A DNA stretch of 64,000 bases, taken from CAYXGZ01 sp964464755. GTDB lineage: Bacteria > Planctomycetota > MHYJ01 > JACPRB01. Numbering within the stretch: the first letter of the stretch is position 1; every line of letters begins with the position of its first letter. The DNA is taken from positions 14,899 through 78,898 of the forward strand of contig CAYXGZ010000007.1 of the NCBI GenBank assembly GCA_964464755.1, in the 5' to 3' direction. Both the position numbers and the translations under genes were made by a program. The notes under the pieces were generated by a model that saw nothing but the letters and a program-made list of their open reading frames with translations, was not told the origin of the DNA and searched no databases. Below, piece by piece: positions 33,165 to 41,431 of the stretch.

Positions 33165-33898
33165 CGCCACGCGTCCTTCAGGAGGTCCAGCTCCTGTTGT
33201 ACTTCCACGTCGTCCAGGGCGTACTCGCGGATGCGGGAGACGAGGATTTCCCGGAGCCGGGCCCGGGCGCGGGCGAGCTGGTGCTTGACGGCGTCGCGGC
33301 CCAGGCCGCGCTCGGAGGCGATCGTCTCGTAGACGCGCGAGGCGTCCGCCTCGCCGAGCTCGGCCTGGCGGCGGAAGATCGCGAGGGTCTCGGGGTCGGC
33401 GTCCCGCTCGAACTCGGCGAGGGCGCCCTCGAGCAGGGAGCGGGCCCACTCGCGGTCGAAGACCTGCTCGGGGGTGCGGCCCGAGGCGGCGGGGACGGCG
33501 GCCTCGAGGCGGGGGTCGGCGAGGTCGAGGCGGACGAAGGTCTCGTCGCCGCCGCGCTTGGCCGCGCGCTCGCCGCGGTGCGCGTTGGAGAGGAAGTTGC
33601 GGAGGGCCGCCTTGAGGAAGCCGCGGAAGCGGCCGCGGCCGCGCTCGACCTTGGAGAGCACCTTGCCGGACAGGAGCCAGGTGAAGAAGGACTGGGTGAG
33701 GTCCTTGGCGTCCTCGCTCGACTTGCCCCAGCCCGCGCGGATGCAGTGGTAGGCGGGTTTCCAGTAGGCGGCCACGAGGGCGCCGAGCCGGGCCCGGGCC
33801 TCCTCGTCGCTGGCCTCGCGGGCCTCCTCGAGGGCGGACCAGAGGGTGCTCGGGAAGGCTCCGCCGGGGCCGCCGAGGCTGGTGTCGCGTCCTCCCAT
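33161..33898 (-). CDS. ECF-type sigma factor of the kinase-linked class
   Basis: 245 residues. FPSTLWSALEEA at the start, YWKPAYHCIRAGWGKSSEDAKDLTQSFFTWLL (region 2) and GRGRFRGFLKAALRNFLSN are typical of the planctomycete-enriched sigma class paired with kinases; region 4 (YETIASERGLGRDAVKHQLARARARLRE) is present. No anti-sigma factor is adjacent; the coupled kinase is the probable regulator. TAGGAT (minus strand, 33907-33912) lies 8 bases before the ATG and GGAGG also fits as a ribosome site. Confidence 0.85.
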   Translation of the reverse strand: MGGRDTSLGGPGGAFPSTLWSALEEAREASDEEARARLGALVAAYWKPAYHCIRAGWGKSSEDAKDLTQSFFTWLLSGKVLSKVERGRGRFRGFLKAALRNFLSNAHRGERAAKRGGDETFVRLDLADPRLEAAVPAASGRTPEQVFDREWARSLLEGALAEFERDADPETLAIFRRQAELGEADASRVYETIASERGLGRDAVKHQLARARARLREILVSRIREYALDDVEVQQELDLLKDAWR

Positions 33899-34027
33899 CG
33901 CCTCCAATCCTAGCACGAAATCGCAACTATTTGGATTCCAGAAGGATCGGATCGGATGAAATTCACCGAATCCGCGCCCTCGACGGCGAGGAGCGGTTAC
34001 TGGGGGCACGGTAACCCCGGAGGAATC

Positions 34028-35395
34028 ATGAAGGCCACGAGGATGGTGGGCGTGCTGGCGGCGCTGGCGATGGCGGTGGGCTGCGGCGGCGGGGGTGGCG
34101 GCGGCGGCGGTTCGGCGCCCGCCCCGACTCCGGCTCCCGTCGTGGTGACCCTGGACGCGGTGACGATCTCGCCCGGGGCGCCGACGGTGGCCTGGGGCGG
34201 CTTCGCGACGCTCTCGGCGCTGGGACACTACTCCGACGGCACGAGCTCGCCGGTCGCGGTGACCTGGCACTCGTCGAACCCGGCCGTGGCGACCATCGAC
34301 GCGGACGGCCTGGCCGTCGGCGTGGCCAAGGGCGCGGCGACGATCACGGCGACGACGGCCGGCGGCCTGGTGGACCAGGCGACGCTGACGGTGACCGAGG
34401 TCGACGTCGTCTACGGCGCGCACTCGACGCTGGGCCTCGTGGTCTACCCGGTCTCCGGCGGCGAGCCGGAAACGGTCCCGCTGGCGGCGGCGGCGGGGAA
34501 CTCGCTGCCCGCGTGGACCATGGTGGCGGGCCTGCAGCCCGTCGCCGGCGGCGTCTACCTGCTCGAGCGGGTGGACGCGGGCGGCTCGCGGCTGCACTAC
34601 GCGGACCTGGCGACGGGGCTCGTGAGCCTGAAGGTCTCGTACCCGACGTACCACTGGTCGCTGGCGAAGGACTCGGCGGGCCGGATCTACAGCATCGCCA
34701 ACAGCGCGACGACGAGCGGGGAGATCTGGCGCTACACGCCCTCGACGAACTCCGCGGGGCTCTTCAAGGACACGGGGATCTCGCTGGGCTGGCACCTGGA
34801 GATCGACTCCTCGGACAACGTGTACGCGATGGGGATCATGCCCTCGGGCGGCGGCGCGTGGATCACGCGGGTGACGCCGGCGGGCGTGCAGTCGACCGTC
34901 GTGGCGGCGCCGACCGACCAGCCGATCGTCTTCAGCGGCGGCTTCGCGCGGCGCTCCGACGGCTCCTTCGTGGCGGGGCTGGGCACGATGAGCGGCCTGC
35001 TCTACACCGCCCGCGACGGGAACGCCGACGGGGACTGCCTGGACGCGGGCGAGCGGAACACCGCGGGCACGGGGCTCGGCGAGCTGCGCGGCCTCCTGGC
35101 CCTGCCCTCGGGCGTGCTGGCCAACGACCTCGACGCCAACGGCGCCGTCCGCGGGATCTGGCTGCTCGTGGACGGCAACGGCGACGGGGACTACCTCGAC
35201 GCCTCGGAGAAGACGATCTGGAGCGCCGAGGCCTGCGACAACGGCTGGACCGCGGGCTGCCTGCGGACCGGGACCTACGCTCCGCTGCCGGCGGCTCCCC
35301 CGACGGGCGGGACGGGCACGGGCGGGAGCGGCACGGGCGGCACCGGAACCGGGTCCACCGGCGGCACCTCGACGGGCTCCGCCTCGGCCGACTAG
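34028..35395 (+). CDS. Lipoprotein with Ig-like (Big2) domain
   Basis: 455 residues from ATG 34028; GGAGG 6 bases before it sets the start. A lipobox (ALAMAVGC) is followed by a run of nine Gly and a Pro-rich spacer, then one Big2-type Ig domain (VTISPGAPTVAWGG ... VTWHSSNPAVATIDADGLAVGVAKGAATITAT). The rest resembles a propeller-like repeat region, and the C-terminus is a Gly/Thr/Ser-rich tail. Probably surface exposed. Function unknown. Confidence 0.75.
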   Translation: MKATRMVGVLAALAMAVGCGGGGGGGGGSAPAPTPAPVVVTLDAVTISPGAPTVAWGGFATLSALGHYSDGTSSPVAVTWHSSNPAVATIDADGLAVGVAKGAATITATTAGGLVDQATLTVTEVDVVYGAHSTLGLVVYPVSGGEPETVPLAAAAGNSLPAWTMVAGLQPVAGGVYLLERVDAGGSRLHYADLATGLVSLKVSYPTYHWSLAKDSAGRIYSIANSATTSGEIWRYTPSTNSAGLFKDTGISLGWHLEIDSSDNVYAMGIMPSGGGAWITRVTPAGVQSTVVAAPTDQPIVFSGGFARRSDGSFVAGLGTMSGLLYTARDGNADGDCLDAGERNTAGTGLGELRGLLALPSGVLANDLDANGAVRGIWLLVDGNGDGDYLDASEKTIWSAEACDNGWTAGCLRTGTYAPLPAAPPTGGTGTGGSGTGGTGTGSTGGTSTGSASAD

Positions 35396-35412
35396 GCGAC
35401 CACCATCCTCGG

Positions 35413-35450
35413 ACCGGCCCGGCGGGAAACCGTCGGGCCGGTTCTATTCC
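35413..35450 (+). terminator. Terminator-like hairpin between convergent genes
   Basis: A 13-bp stem (35413-35425 with 35430-35442, one G-T pair) closed by a GAAA tetraloop, followed by TCTATTCCT. It lies between the Ig-lipoprotein gene and the end of prfB and may serve both directions. Confidence 0.7.
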
Positions 35451-36551
35451 TAGTACTTCCGGTCCTTCCAGCGGAGGAAGGCCTCGAGGAAGGGGTCGAT
35501 GGCGCCGTCGAGCACGGCCTGGACGTTGCCCGTCTCGACGTCGGTGCGGTGGTCCTTCACCAGCGTGTACGGGTGCAGCGTGTAGCTGCGGATCTTGTTG
35601 CCGTAGCCGATCTCGCCCTTCTCGCCGTAGAGCTTGGCGAGCTCGCCGTCGCGCTTGGTCTCCTCGAGCTGGTGGAGCTTCGAGGCGAGGCTGCGCATGG
35701 CGACCTTGCGGTTCAGCTGCTGCGAGCGCTCGTTCTGGCACTGGACGATGATGCCGCTGGGCAGGTGGGTGATGCGGACCGCGCTCTGGGTCTTGTTCAC
35801 GTGCTGGCCGCCCGGCCCGCCCGCGCTGTACGTGTCGATCTTCAGGTCCTTCTCGTTGATGTCCACCTCGACGTCGTCGTACTGGGGCGTCACGTCGACG
35901 GCGACGTAGCTCGTCTGGCGCTTGTGGTTGGCGTCGAAGGGCGAGAGGCGGATGAGCCGGTGCCCGCCGACCTCGCCCTTGAGGTAGCCGAAGGGGTACT
36001 TGCCGCGGACGTCGAGCACGGCGCGCTTGATGCCGGCCTCGTCGCCGGCCTGGTAGTCCACGAGCGCGGACTGGTAGCCGTTCTGGTCGAGCCAGCGCTG
36101 GTACATCCGCAGGAGCATCGCGGCGAAATCCATGGAGTCCGTGCCGCCCTCGCCCGCGTGGATGGAGAGGAAGACGTCGCGCGGGTCGTTGGGCCGGTTG
36201 AAGAGCGTCTGGAGCTCGATCTGCTCGACGGCCTTGCGCAGCGCCGGGAGCTTGGCGGAGATCTCCTCGAGGTGGGCGCGGTCCTTCGCGTCGTCGCACA
36301 TCTCCGCGAGGCCCAGCTCGTCGGCGACCTGGGCGGAGGCCCCGAGGTAGGACTCGACGACGGAGTTCACGCCCTTGAGCTCGGCGACGACCTTCTGGGC
36401 GGCCTCGGCGTGGGTCCAGAAGTCCGGCGCGTTCATCTTCTCCTGGAGGGCGCGGACCCGTTCCTGCTTGCGGGCGACCTCAAAGAGAGTCCCGGAGCGC
36501 GGCCAGCTTGGCGTCCAGCTCGCGGAGGGCGGCGACGAGTTCGTCTCTCAT
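35450..36551 (-). CDS. prfB: Peptide chain release factor 2, programmed +1 frameshift
   Basis: RF2 terminates translation at UGA and UAA. Frame 0 begins at ATG 36551 and runs 23 codons to CTT TGA (36485-36480), the classical autoregulatory shift site; skipping one T (36482) joins it to the frame from 36481, giving 366 residues, close to E. coli RF2 (365). The main frame has SPF (stop-codon recognition) and AGGPGGQHVNKTQSAVR (the GGQ hydrolysis motif). The expected upstream anti-SD match is weak (CGGGAC). Low RF2 favours frameshifting and so more RF2. Confidence 0.95.
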
Positions 36552-36582
36552 GGGGGTGGGTCCAGGTGGGGGATTATCGGGT

Positions 36583-37380
36583 TCAGGCGCGGCGGCGGAG
36601 GAGGCGCAGCGCGGCGAAGCACGCGAGGGCCACCGCGCCGACGACGAGGTTGACCTTCCAGGCGGGGGCGCCGCCGTCGTCGTCCGCGGCGGAGGCGCGG
36701 CGGGGGGCGGAGCGCGCGGGCTCGCGGGCCAGCGACGACCTCGGCTCCTCGGCCCGGCCGCCCGGCAGGGCGGCGGCGAGCGCGTCGGCCCGCCCGGCGA
36801 GCGAGGAGTCGGCGGCGCGGACCTGGGCGAGCACGGAGAGGACGCCGGCGCCGCGCTCGAGCCGGCCGGCGTCGTGGAGCTTCTCGAGGACGGCGAGCCG
36901 CAGGGACGGCGCGAGGGCGGGGTCGGCGTAGAGGCCGGCCAGCTCGCGGCGGGAGGCGGGCGTGCCCATGGCGACGAGGAGGTCGATCTCGTGGAGCTGG
37001 CGCTCGCCGGGGGCGCCGCGGCGGACGCGGTCGGAGAGGGACTCGGCGGCGGCGTCGGTGCCGGAGGCGGCGAGCGCCTCGTCGAGCTCGCGGACGAGGG
37101 CGACGGCGCGGGGGTCGCCGGCCTCGGCGAGGAGGAGGGAGGCGCGGGCGCGGAGCCCGGGGTCGAGCTCGGGGTCGAGGGCGAGGCGGCCGATCTCGTC
37201 GACCCAGCTGTCGCGGTCGCGGAGGCGGAGGAGGTTCTCGGCGGCCTCGACGCGGACGGGGGCCGGGGCGCGCTCGTCGCGGACGGTCTCGGCGATCTCG
37301 CGGAGGCGGCGGGCGAGTTCCTCGAACTCGGTCTCGGCCGGATCCTGCGCGAGGGCCAGGAGGAGCACCCAACCCATCAT
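36583..37380 (-). CDS. Secreted/anchored HEAT-like repeat protein
   Basis: 265 residues with a signal peptide (GWVLLLALAQ), a mostly helical middle region of HEAT/armadillo-like repeats (VEAAENLLRLRD, ARASLLLAEAGDPRAV), a Ser/Arg/Pro linker, and a C-terminal membrane helix (VNLVVGAVALACFAALRLL). TAGCAT (minus strand, 37387-37392) ends 6 bases before the ATG, so it is probably leaderless. It ends 32 bases before the prfB start. Role unknown. Confidence 0.6.
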   Translation of the reverse strand: MMGWVLLLALAQDPAETEFEELARRLREIAETVRDERAPAPVRVEAAENLLRLRDRDSWVDEIGRLALDPELDPGLRARASLLLAEAGDPRAVALVRELDEALAASGTDAAAESLSDRVRRGAPGERQLHEIDLLVAMGTPASRRELAGLYADPALAPSLRLAVLEKLHDAGRLERGAGVLSVLAQVRAADSSLAGRADALAAALPGGRAEEPRSSLAREPARSAPRRASAADDDGGAPAWKVNLVVGAVALACFAALRLLRRRA

Positions 37381-37467
37381 GGGTTCATGCTACCTCGGGA
37401 CGCGGATCGCATGCAACCCCGAGGTCCCCGGCCGTGTCGGACCGGTGGAGCGGAATAAGGAGGAGCC

Positions 37468-37902
37468 ATGAAGGGAACCGGGATGGCGCTGGGGATGGTC
37501 CTGGGCGCCGCGTTGATGGGGGCGGGGATCCTGCTGGGCGGGCGATCGGGCGAGGCCCACGCGTCGCCGCAGTCGGTGGACAACAACGGGAAGTACGCCG
37601 TGGCGGTGGGCGGGACGGCGGCGGGGGTGAACGACCTGGTCTGGGTCCTCAACGAGCACCCCGTGCACCCTGGCCTGAAGGGGCGCGAGGAGGACAGCAA
37701 GGTGGCCAAGCCGAACCGGGTGGCCCTGTGCCTCTACAAGGCGACGAAGAACGGGGACGCGATGAAGCTGGTCTCGGTCCGGGACATCGCCTACGACGTG
37801 GAGATCCAGAACCTGAACCAGGAGACGCCGGAGGTCCGGCAGATCATGGAGAAGCTGAAGGGCGAGATCGCCCGCAAGGAGAAGGAGAAGGACGACAAGT
37901 AG
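37468..37902 (+). CDS. Small secreted protein, copy 1 of tandem pair
   Basis: 144 residues with an N-terminal membrane/signal segment (GMALGMVLGAALMGAGILLG) then a soluble domain: SVDNNGKYAVAVGGT, VNDLVWVLNEHP and CLYKATKNGDAMKLVSVRDIAYDVE. These motifs recur in the next gene, so the two are paralogues. GGAGG at 37460-37464 precedes the ATG. The C-terminus is a charged helix. No family recognised; ends before the promoter of its sister gene. Confidence 0.6.
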   Translation: MKGTGMALGMVLGAALMGAGILLGGRSGEAHASPQSVDNNGKYAVAVGGTAAGVNDLVWVLNEHPVHPGLKGREEDSKVAKPNRVALCLYKATKNGDAMKLVSVRDIAYDVEIQNLNQETPEVRQIMEKLKGEIARKEKEKDDK

Positions 37903-37992
37903 GGTCGCGCGTCTATTTTCGGGGCCCGCGCAGGGCCCGCCTCCCCGGGGACGTCTGGAATACCGGACCGGTCCGTCCCCGGGTGAAGGTGC

Positions 37993-38022
37993 TTGACATC
38001 CCCGCGAAAGCGGAGGTGTAAT
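37993..38022 (+). promoter_or_regulatory. Sigma-70 promoter of the second small secreted protein
   Basis: TTGACA (37993-37998), 18-base spacer, TGTAAT (38017-38022). The predicted leader of about 25 nt includes TGGAGGG as ribosome site. This -35/-10 pair is much closer to consensus than those of most genes here and suggests strong expression. Confidence 0.65.
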
Positions 38023-38053
38023 TGACCGGCTCGGGGAACCTTTGGAGGGTCCG

Positions 38054-38473
38054 ATGGCGCAGAAGTGGTCGTTCTTCGCGATGGGCGTGATGTCGGGGCT
38101 GATCCTCGTCCTGGGGTACGCCCTGCTCATGGTCTCGCACCAGAATCCCGCCCACGCCATGCAGTCGGTGGACAGCGGGGGGAAGTTCACGCTGGCGACG
38201 GGCAGCACGACCCAGGGGGTCATCGACCTGCTCTGGGTGCTGCACGAGCACCCGCCGCACCCCGGGCTGAAGAGCCGCGAGGAGGACTCCAAGGTCCTGA
38301 AGCCCACGCGGATCTCGCTGTGCCTCTACAAGTCGACGAAGAACGGCGACTCGATGAAGCTGATGGCGGCGCGGGACATCGCGTACGACATCGAGTTCAT
38401 GGATTACAACCAGGAGAAGCCGAGCGTCCGCGACATCATCGAGACGCTGTCGAAGCAGATCAAGAAGGAATAG
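38054..38473 (+). CDS. Small secreted protein, copy 2 of tandem pair
   Basis: 139 residues from ATG 38054 (TGGAGGG just upstream). It parallels the preceding gene: signal segment, then SVDSGGKFTLATGST, VIDLLWVLHEHP, GLKSREEDSKVLKPTRISLCLYKSTKNGDSMKLMAARDIAYDIE. The copies share the whole soluble domain and the charged C-terminal helix. A near-consensus promoter precedes it, implying high expression. Function unknown. Confidence 0.65.
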   Translation: MAQKWSFFAMGVMSGLILVLGYALLMVSHQNPAHAMQSVDSGGKFTLATGSTTQGVIDLLWVLHEHPPHPGLKSREEDSKVLKPTRISLCLYKSTKNGDSMKLMAARDIAYDIEFMDYNQEKPSVRDIIETLSKQIKKE

Positions 38474-38519
38474 AATGGACCCGCGGGGCCGGGCCCCGCG
38501 ATATCGCCGGAGGTGATCG

Positions 38520-39365
38520 ATGGCCGACTACTTCTCGTTCGAAGACGTCCTGAAGGAGCTGGAGCTCTCCGAGGAGGACCTCAAGCGCATGGTCTCCGAG
38601 GGCGAGCTGCGCGCCTTCCGCGACGAGAACAAGATGAAGTTCAAGAAGGAAGACGTCGACCACCTCAAGAAGGGGCGCATCACCGAGCCGACGATCATCC
38701 TCCCCAGCACGCCCTCGGGCGGGCAGGACGAGACCGTGCTCGACCTCGACATCGGCAAGGAGACGGCCGAGATCCAGGCTGCCGGCGGCGACGAGCTCCT
38801 CGTGGGCCAGCCCCAGGAGGAGGAGCAGGTCGGCGTCGAGGAGACCTTCATCGACGAGGAGAACGACTCCGGCCTCACGACCGAGCCCCTGAAGCTCGCC
38901 GACGAGGTGGAGACGGCCGAGACGGTCGAGAGCGAGGCGGTCGAGGAGGAAGTGGCCGCGCCGGCCTCCGTGAAGGCCCCCCGCCGCCGCACCCAGCAGA
39001 TGCCCGTGGCGACCGAGGACGAGCTCGAGCGCCGGCGCCCCTCGCCGGTCTGGGCCTTCGTCCTCATCTTCGCGTTCGTCTCCGGCCTCTACTCGACCCT
39101 GTTCGGGATCGACACGATCCGGCTGACGGGCGCCGGCCAGACGGGCGAGCAGCCCTCCGGCATGACGGCCGGCGTCGGCAAGTGGGTCCTCGAGCAGTTC
39201 TGGGGCGACCCCGCCTGGACCAAGTTCCACGTGAACAAGTTCCCGGACCAGAAGCAGCCCCCCTACGAGATCGGCTCCAGCGAGAAGTACCCGATCAAGC
39301 ACACGACCTACAGCGGCCCGACCTTCCACAAGATCGACACGGCCGACCGGCCGCCCGTGAAGTAG
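38520..39365 (+). CDS. Helix-turn-helix membrane protein
   Basis: 281 residues. The N-terminal ~55 residues resemble an excisionase/MerR-like helix-turn-helix domain (FSFEDVLKELELSEEDLKRMVSEGELRAFRDENKMKFKKEDVDHL). A long acidic low-complexity linker follows, then one membrane helix (WAFVLIFAFVSGLYSTLF, about 178-196) and an extracytoplasmic tail. Such HTH-linker-TM proteins are known from Planctomycetota-like genomes. CGGAGG precedes ATG and a strong terminator follows the stop. Role unknown. Confidence 0.65.
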   Translation: MADYFSFEDVLKELELSEEDLKRMVSEGELRAFRDENKMKFKKEDVDHLKKGRITEPTIILPSTPSGGQDETVLDLDIGKETAEIQAAGGDELLVGQPQEEEQVGVEETFIDEENDSGLTTEPLKLADEVETAETVESEAVEEEVAAPASVKAPRRRTQQMPVATEDELERRRPSPVWAFVLIFAFVSGLYSTLFGIDTIRLTGAGQTGEQPSGMTAGVGKWVLEQFWGDPAWTKFHVNKFPDQKQPPYEIGSSEKYPIKHTTYSGPTFHKIDTADRPPVK

Positions 39366-39383
39366 CCCTTCCCGCCATCCCGG

Positions 39384-39420
39384 AAGGCCCCCGCGCGACC
39401 CGCGGGGGCCTTTCTTTTTC
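39384..39420 (+). terminator. Rho-independent terminator
   Basis: A 10-bp GC stem (39386-39395 with 39401-39410, extended by two A-T pairs) with a 5-base loop and a downstream TTTCTTTTT. It follows the HTH membrane protein gene by about 20 bases. Confidence 0.9.
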
Positions 39421-39444
39421 CCCCGGAATTCTCCATTTTCATGC

Positions 39445-39473
39445 TTGACATTCCATGCTTTACGACTTATAAA
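39445..39473 (+). promoter_or_regulatory. Near-consensus sigma-70 promoter of the OmpA-like gene
   Basis: TTGACA (39445-39450), an exact 17-base spacer, and TATAAA (39468-39473). The expected transcript starts near 39480 and has a leader of about 40 nt with GAGGGGG close to the start codon. It is the strongest-looking promoter in the window. Confidence 0.8.
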
Positions 39474-39520
39474 TTACGCGTCGTCCGAACGAGGAATCCA
39501 AGGGAAAGAGGGGGTTAGCC

Positions 39521-40246
39521 ATGTCGGTCCGCATCGTCTCCGTCCTCGGCCTGGCCGCCGTGCTCGCCGGCTCCACGGCCTGCTCCACCGTCTCCGTCGA
39601 CGAGTACAACCGCGTCGCCACCGCCCAGAAGGAGTACGTCGCCACGCTCGAGGAGCGCAACGGCAACCTGGAGCGCGAGAACGAGGAGCTCCGCCGCGCC
39701 GCCGACGGCGCCGCGCTCGCCAAGACCACCGACGAGCTCTACGCCCAGATCGCCCGCCAGCTCGAGGCGGCCCTCAAGGGCCTCGACGACGGCGACGACA
39801 CCCTCGCCTTCAAGGACGGCCGCTGGACGCTCGGCACCGACCTCCTCTTCGAGACCGGCAGCTGGACCGTCAGCGCCAAGGGCCAGGAGATCCTCAAGAA
39901 GTTCGCCTCCGCCCACCGCGCCCAGAGCGTCCGCTACCGCATCGTCGGCCACACCGACCGCGCCCCCATCGTCAGCAGCAACCTCAAGGCGAAGCTCGAC
40001 ACGGACACCAACATGGAGCTGTCCGCCCGCCGCGCCATCGCCGTCATGGGCGCCCTCAAGGCCGCCGGCATGCCCGAGGGCTCGTTCGCGGAGTGCGTCG
40101 GCATGGGCAACAGCCAGCCCCGCGTCGCCAACGACAAGAACGCCGCCAACATGAAGAAGAACCGCCGCGTCGAGATCTACGTGCTCGGCAAGGCCACCCT
40201 GCCCACGTCCGCCGACAAGCAGCCCGAGGCCCCGAAGAAGAAGTAG
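39521..40246 (+). CDS. OmpA/Pal-like peptidoglycan-binding lipoprotein
   Basis: 241 residues. Lipobox AGSTAC, then a coiled-coil stretch (about 30-80), and a C-terminal OmpA-family domain: LLFETGSWTVSAKGQEILKKFA, IVGHTDRAPI, LSARRAIAVMGALKAAG and NRRVEIYVL are all recognisable. It probably tethers the outer membrane to peptidoglycan. Strong promoter and terminator surround it as a single-gene unit, consistent with an abundant envelope protein. Confidence 0.85.
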   Translation: MSVRIVSVLGLAAVLAGSTACSTVSVDEYNRVATAQKEYVATLEERNGNLERENEELRRAADGAALAKTTDELYAQIARQLEAALKGLDDGDDTLAFKDGRWTLGTDLLFETGSWTVSAKGQEILKKFASAHRAQSVRYRIVGHTDRAPIVSSNLKAKLDTDTNMELSARRAIAVMGALKAAGMPEGSFAECVGMGNSQPRVANDKNAANMKKNRRVEIYVLGKATLPTSADKQPEAPKKK

Positions 40247-40262
40247 TCCCCGCCTCCACCGG

Positions 40263-40296
40263 AACCCCCCGCGGCGACGCGGGGGGTTTCTTTTTT
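40263..40296 (+). terminator. Rho-independent terminator of the OmpA-like gene
   Basis: An 11-bp stem (40263-40273 with 40278-40288) closed by a GCGA tetraloop, followed by TCTTTTTT. It lies 17 bases after the stop codon. Confidence 0.9.
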
Positions 40297-40322
40297 CCCC
40301 CGGATCGCGTATCCCGGTGCGC

Positions 40323-40868
40323 ATGCTCACCGCCGCCGAGCGCCGCGCCCTCCTCGCGCTCGCCCGCCGGGCCGTCGCCGACGCGGCCGCCGGCCTCCCC
40401 TCGGAGCTCCCGCCCGGCCTGCCCTCCGCCCTCCTCGCCCCCGGGGCCGCCTTCGTCACCCTCCACCGCGACGGCGAGCTCCGCGGCTGCATCGGCCACG
40501 TCGCCGCCCGCCAGCCCCTCGCGGAGTCCGTCCTCGAGATGGCCCGCGCCGCCGCCACGGAGGACGACCGCTTCGAGCCCGTCGCGGTCGACGAGGTCCC
40601 CCTCCTCGAGATCGAGATCAGCGCCATTTCGCCCATGCGCCGCGTCGCCCCCGCCGACGTCGTCGTCGGCCGCGACGGCCTGCAGATCCGCCTCGGCGCC
40701 CGCTCCGGCCTCCTCCTGCCCCAGGTCGCCGTCGACCACGCCTGGGACGTCCCGACCTTCCTCGTCGAGACCTGCCGCAAGGCGGGCCTGCCCGCCGACG
40801 CGTGGAGCGCCCCCGGCGCCGAGCTCCTCGCCTTCACGGCGGAAGTCTTCGGCGAGGAGAACTTGTAG
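40323..40868 (+). CDS. AMMECR1-family protein
   Basis: 181 residues covering the whole AMMECR1 domain: the signature LRGCIG lies near residue 58 (GELRGCIGHV), followed by ATEDDRFEPVAVDEVPLLEIEIS and LLLPQVAVDHAWDVPTFLVETCRKAGLP. The family is universal in Archaea and common in bacteria, with a proposed but unproven enzymatic role. ATG 40323 was chosen; an in-frame GTG lies two codons upstream. No strong promoter hexamer is visible. Confidence 0.85.
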   Translation: MLTAAERRALLALARRAVADAAAGLPSELPPGLPSALLAPGAAFVTLHRDGELRGCIGHVAARQPLAESVLEMARAAATEDDRFEPVAVDEVPLLEIEISAISPMRRVAPADVVVGRDGLQIRLGARSGLLLPQVAVDHAWDVPTFLVETCRKAGLPADAWSAPGAELLAFTAEVFGEENL

Positions 40869-40897
40869 CCGGTCCCCGCGCTGGCTACCGTATGGCG

Positions 40898-41431
40898 ATG
40901 CGCATCCTCCCCGTCCTCCTCGTCCTCGGCGTCCTGGGCTCCGGCTGCTCGTCCTCGCCCAAGAAGATCCCGATCCGCTGCCACCCGCCGGAGGTCATCG
41001 TCGTCATCCTCGACGACCCCGCCGCCAGCGCCCTGCTCTACGCCAAGGAGTCCGAGAAGCTCCTCAAGAAGGTGGTCAAGCTCCTCGCCAAGGAGCTCGC
41101 CCCGGAGCTGGTCGACAAGCTCGCCAAGTACTCGCTCGACGAGCTCGTCGCCCGGATCGTCTGCTGGCTGCACCTCGACAAGATCCCGACCGCCGCCGTC
41201 GCCGAGGTCCGCGAGATCTTCGGCGCCGTCCCCCGGGGGATCCGCGAGGAGCTGCTCGGGACCCTGGGCGTCGACGACTTCGGCGTCTCCCCCATGGAGC
41301 TCAAGCGCAAGACGCTGAAGACCTACGCGATCCTGGGCTGGGCCCCGGGCTTCAAGGCCGAGGTGAAGACGCTGCACCCGGGCAAGTCGCCCGACGAGAT
41401 CACGATCACGCTGGCGCCGAAGAAGAGCTGA
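40898..41431 (+). CDS. Small lipoprotein of unknown function
   Basis: 177 residues with a lipobox (LGVLGSGC). The mature part is alpha-helical and rich in Lys, with IPIRCHPPEVIVVILDD near the start. ATG 40898 is preferred to ATG 40892 because TACCGT (40886-40891) ends 6 bases before it, the distance of other leaderless genes. The stop abuts the convergent MutS-like gene with no spacer. No family recognised. Confidence 0.55.
   Translation: MRILPVLLVLGVLGSGCSSSPKKIPIRCHPPEVIVVILDDPAASALLYAKESEKLLKKVVKLLAKELAPELVDKLAKYSLDELVARIVCWLHLDKIPTAAVAEVREIFGAVPRGIREELLGTLGVDDFGVSPMELKRKTLKTYAILGWAPGFKAEVKTLHPGKSPDEITITLAPKKS

Noticed and set aside
28059..33332. Very long forward open frame
   Set aside because: A frame-shadow of the propeller, FHA-protease and kinase genes, with no recognisable domain and strongly biased composition.
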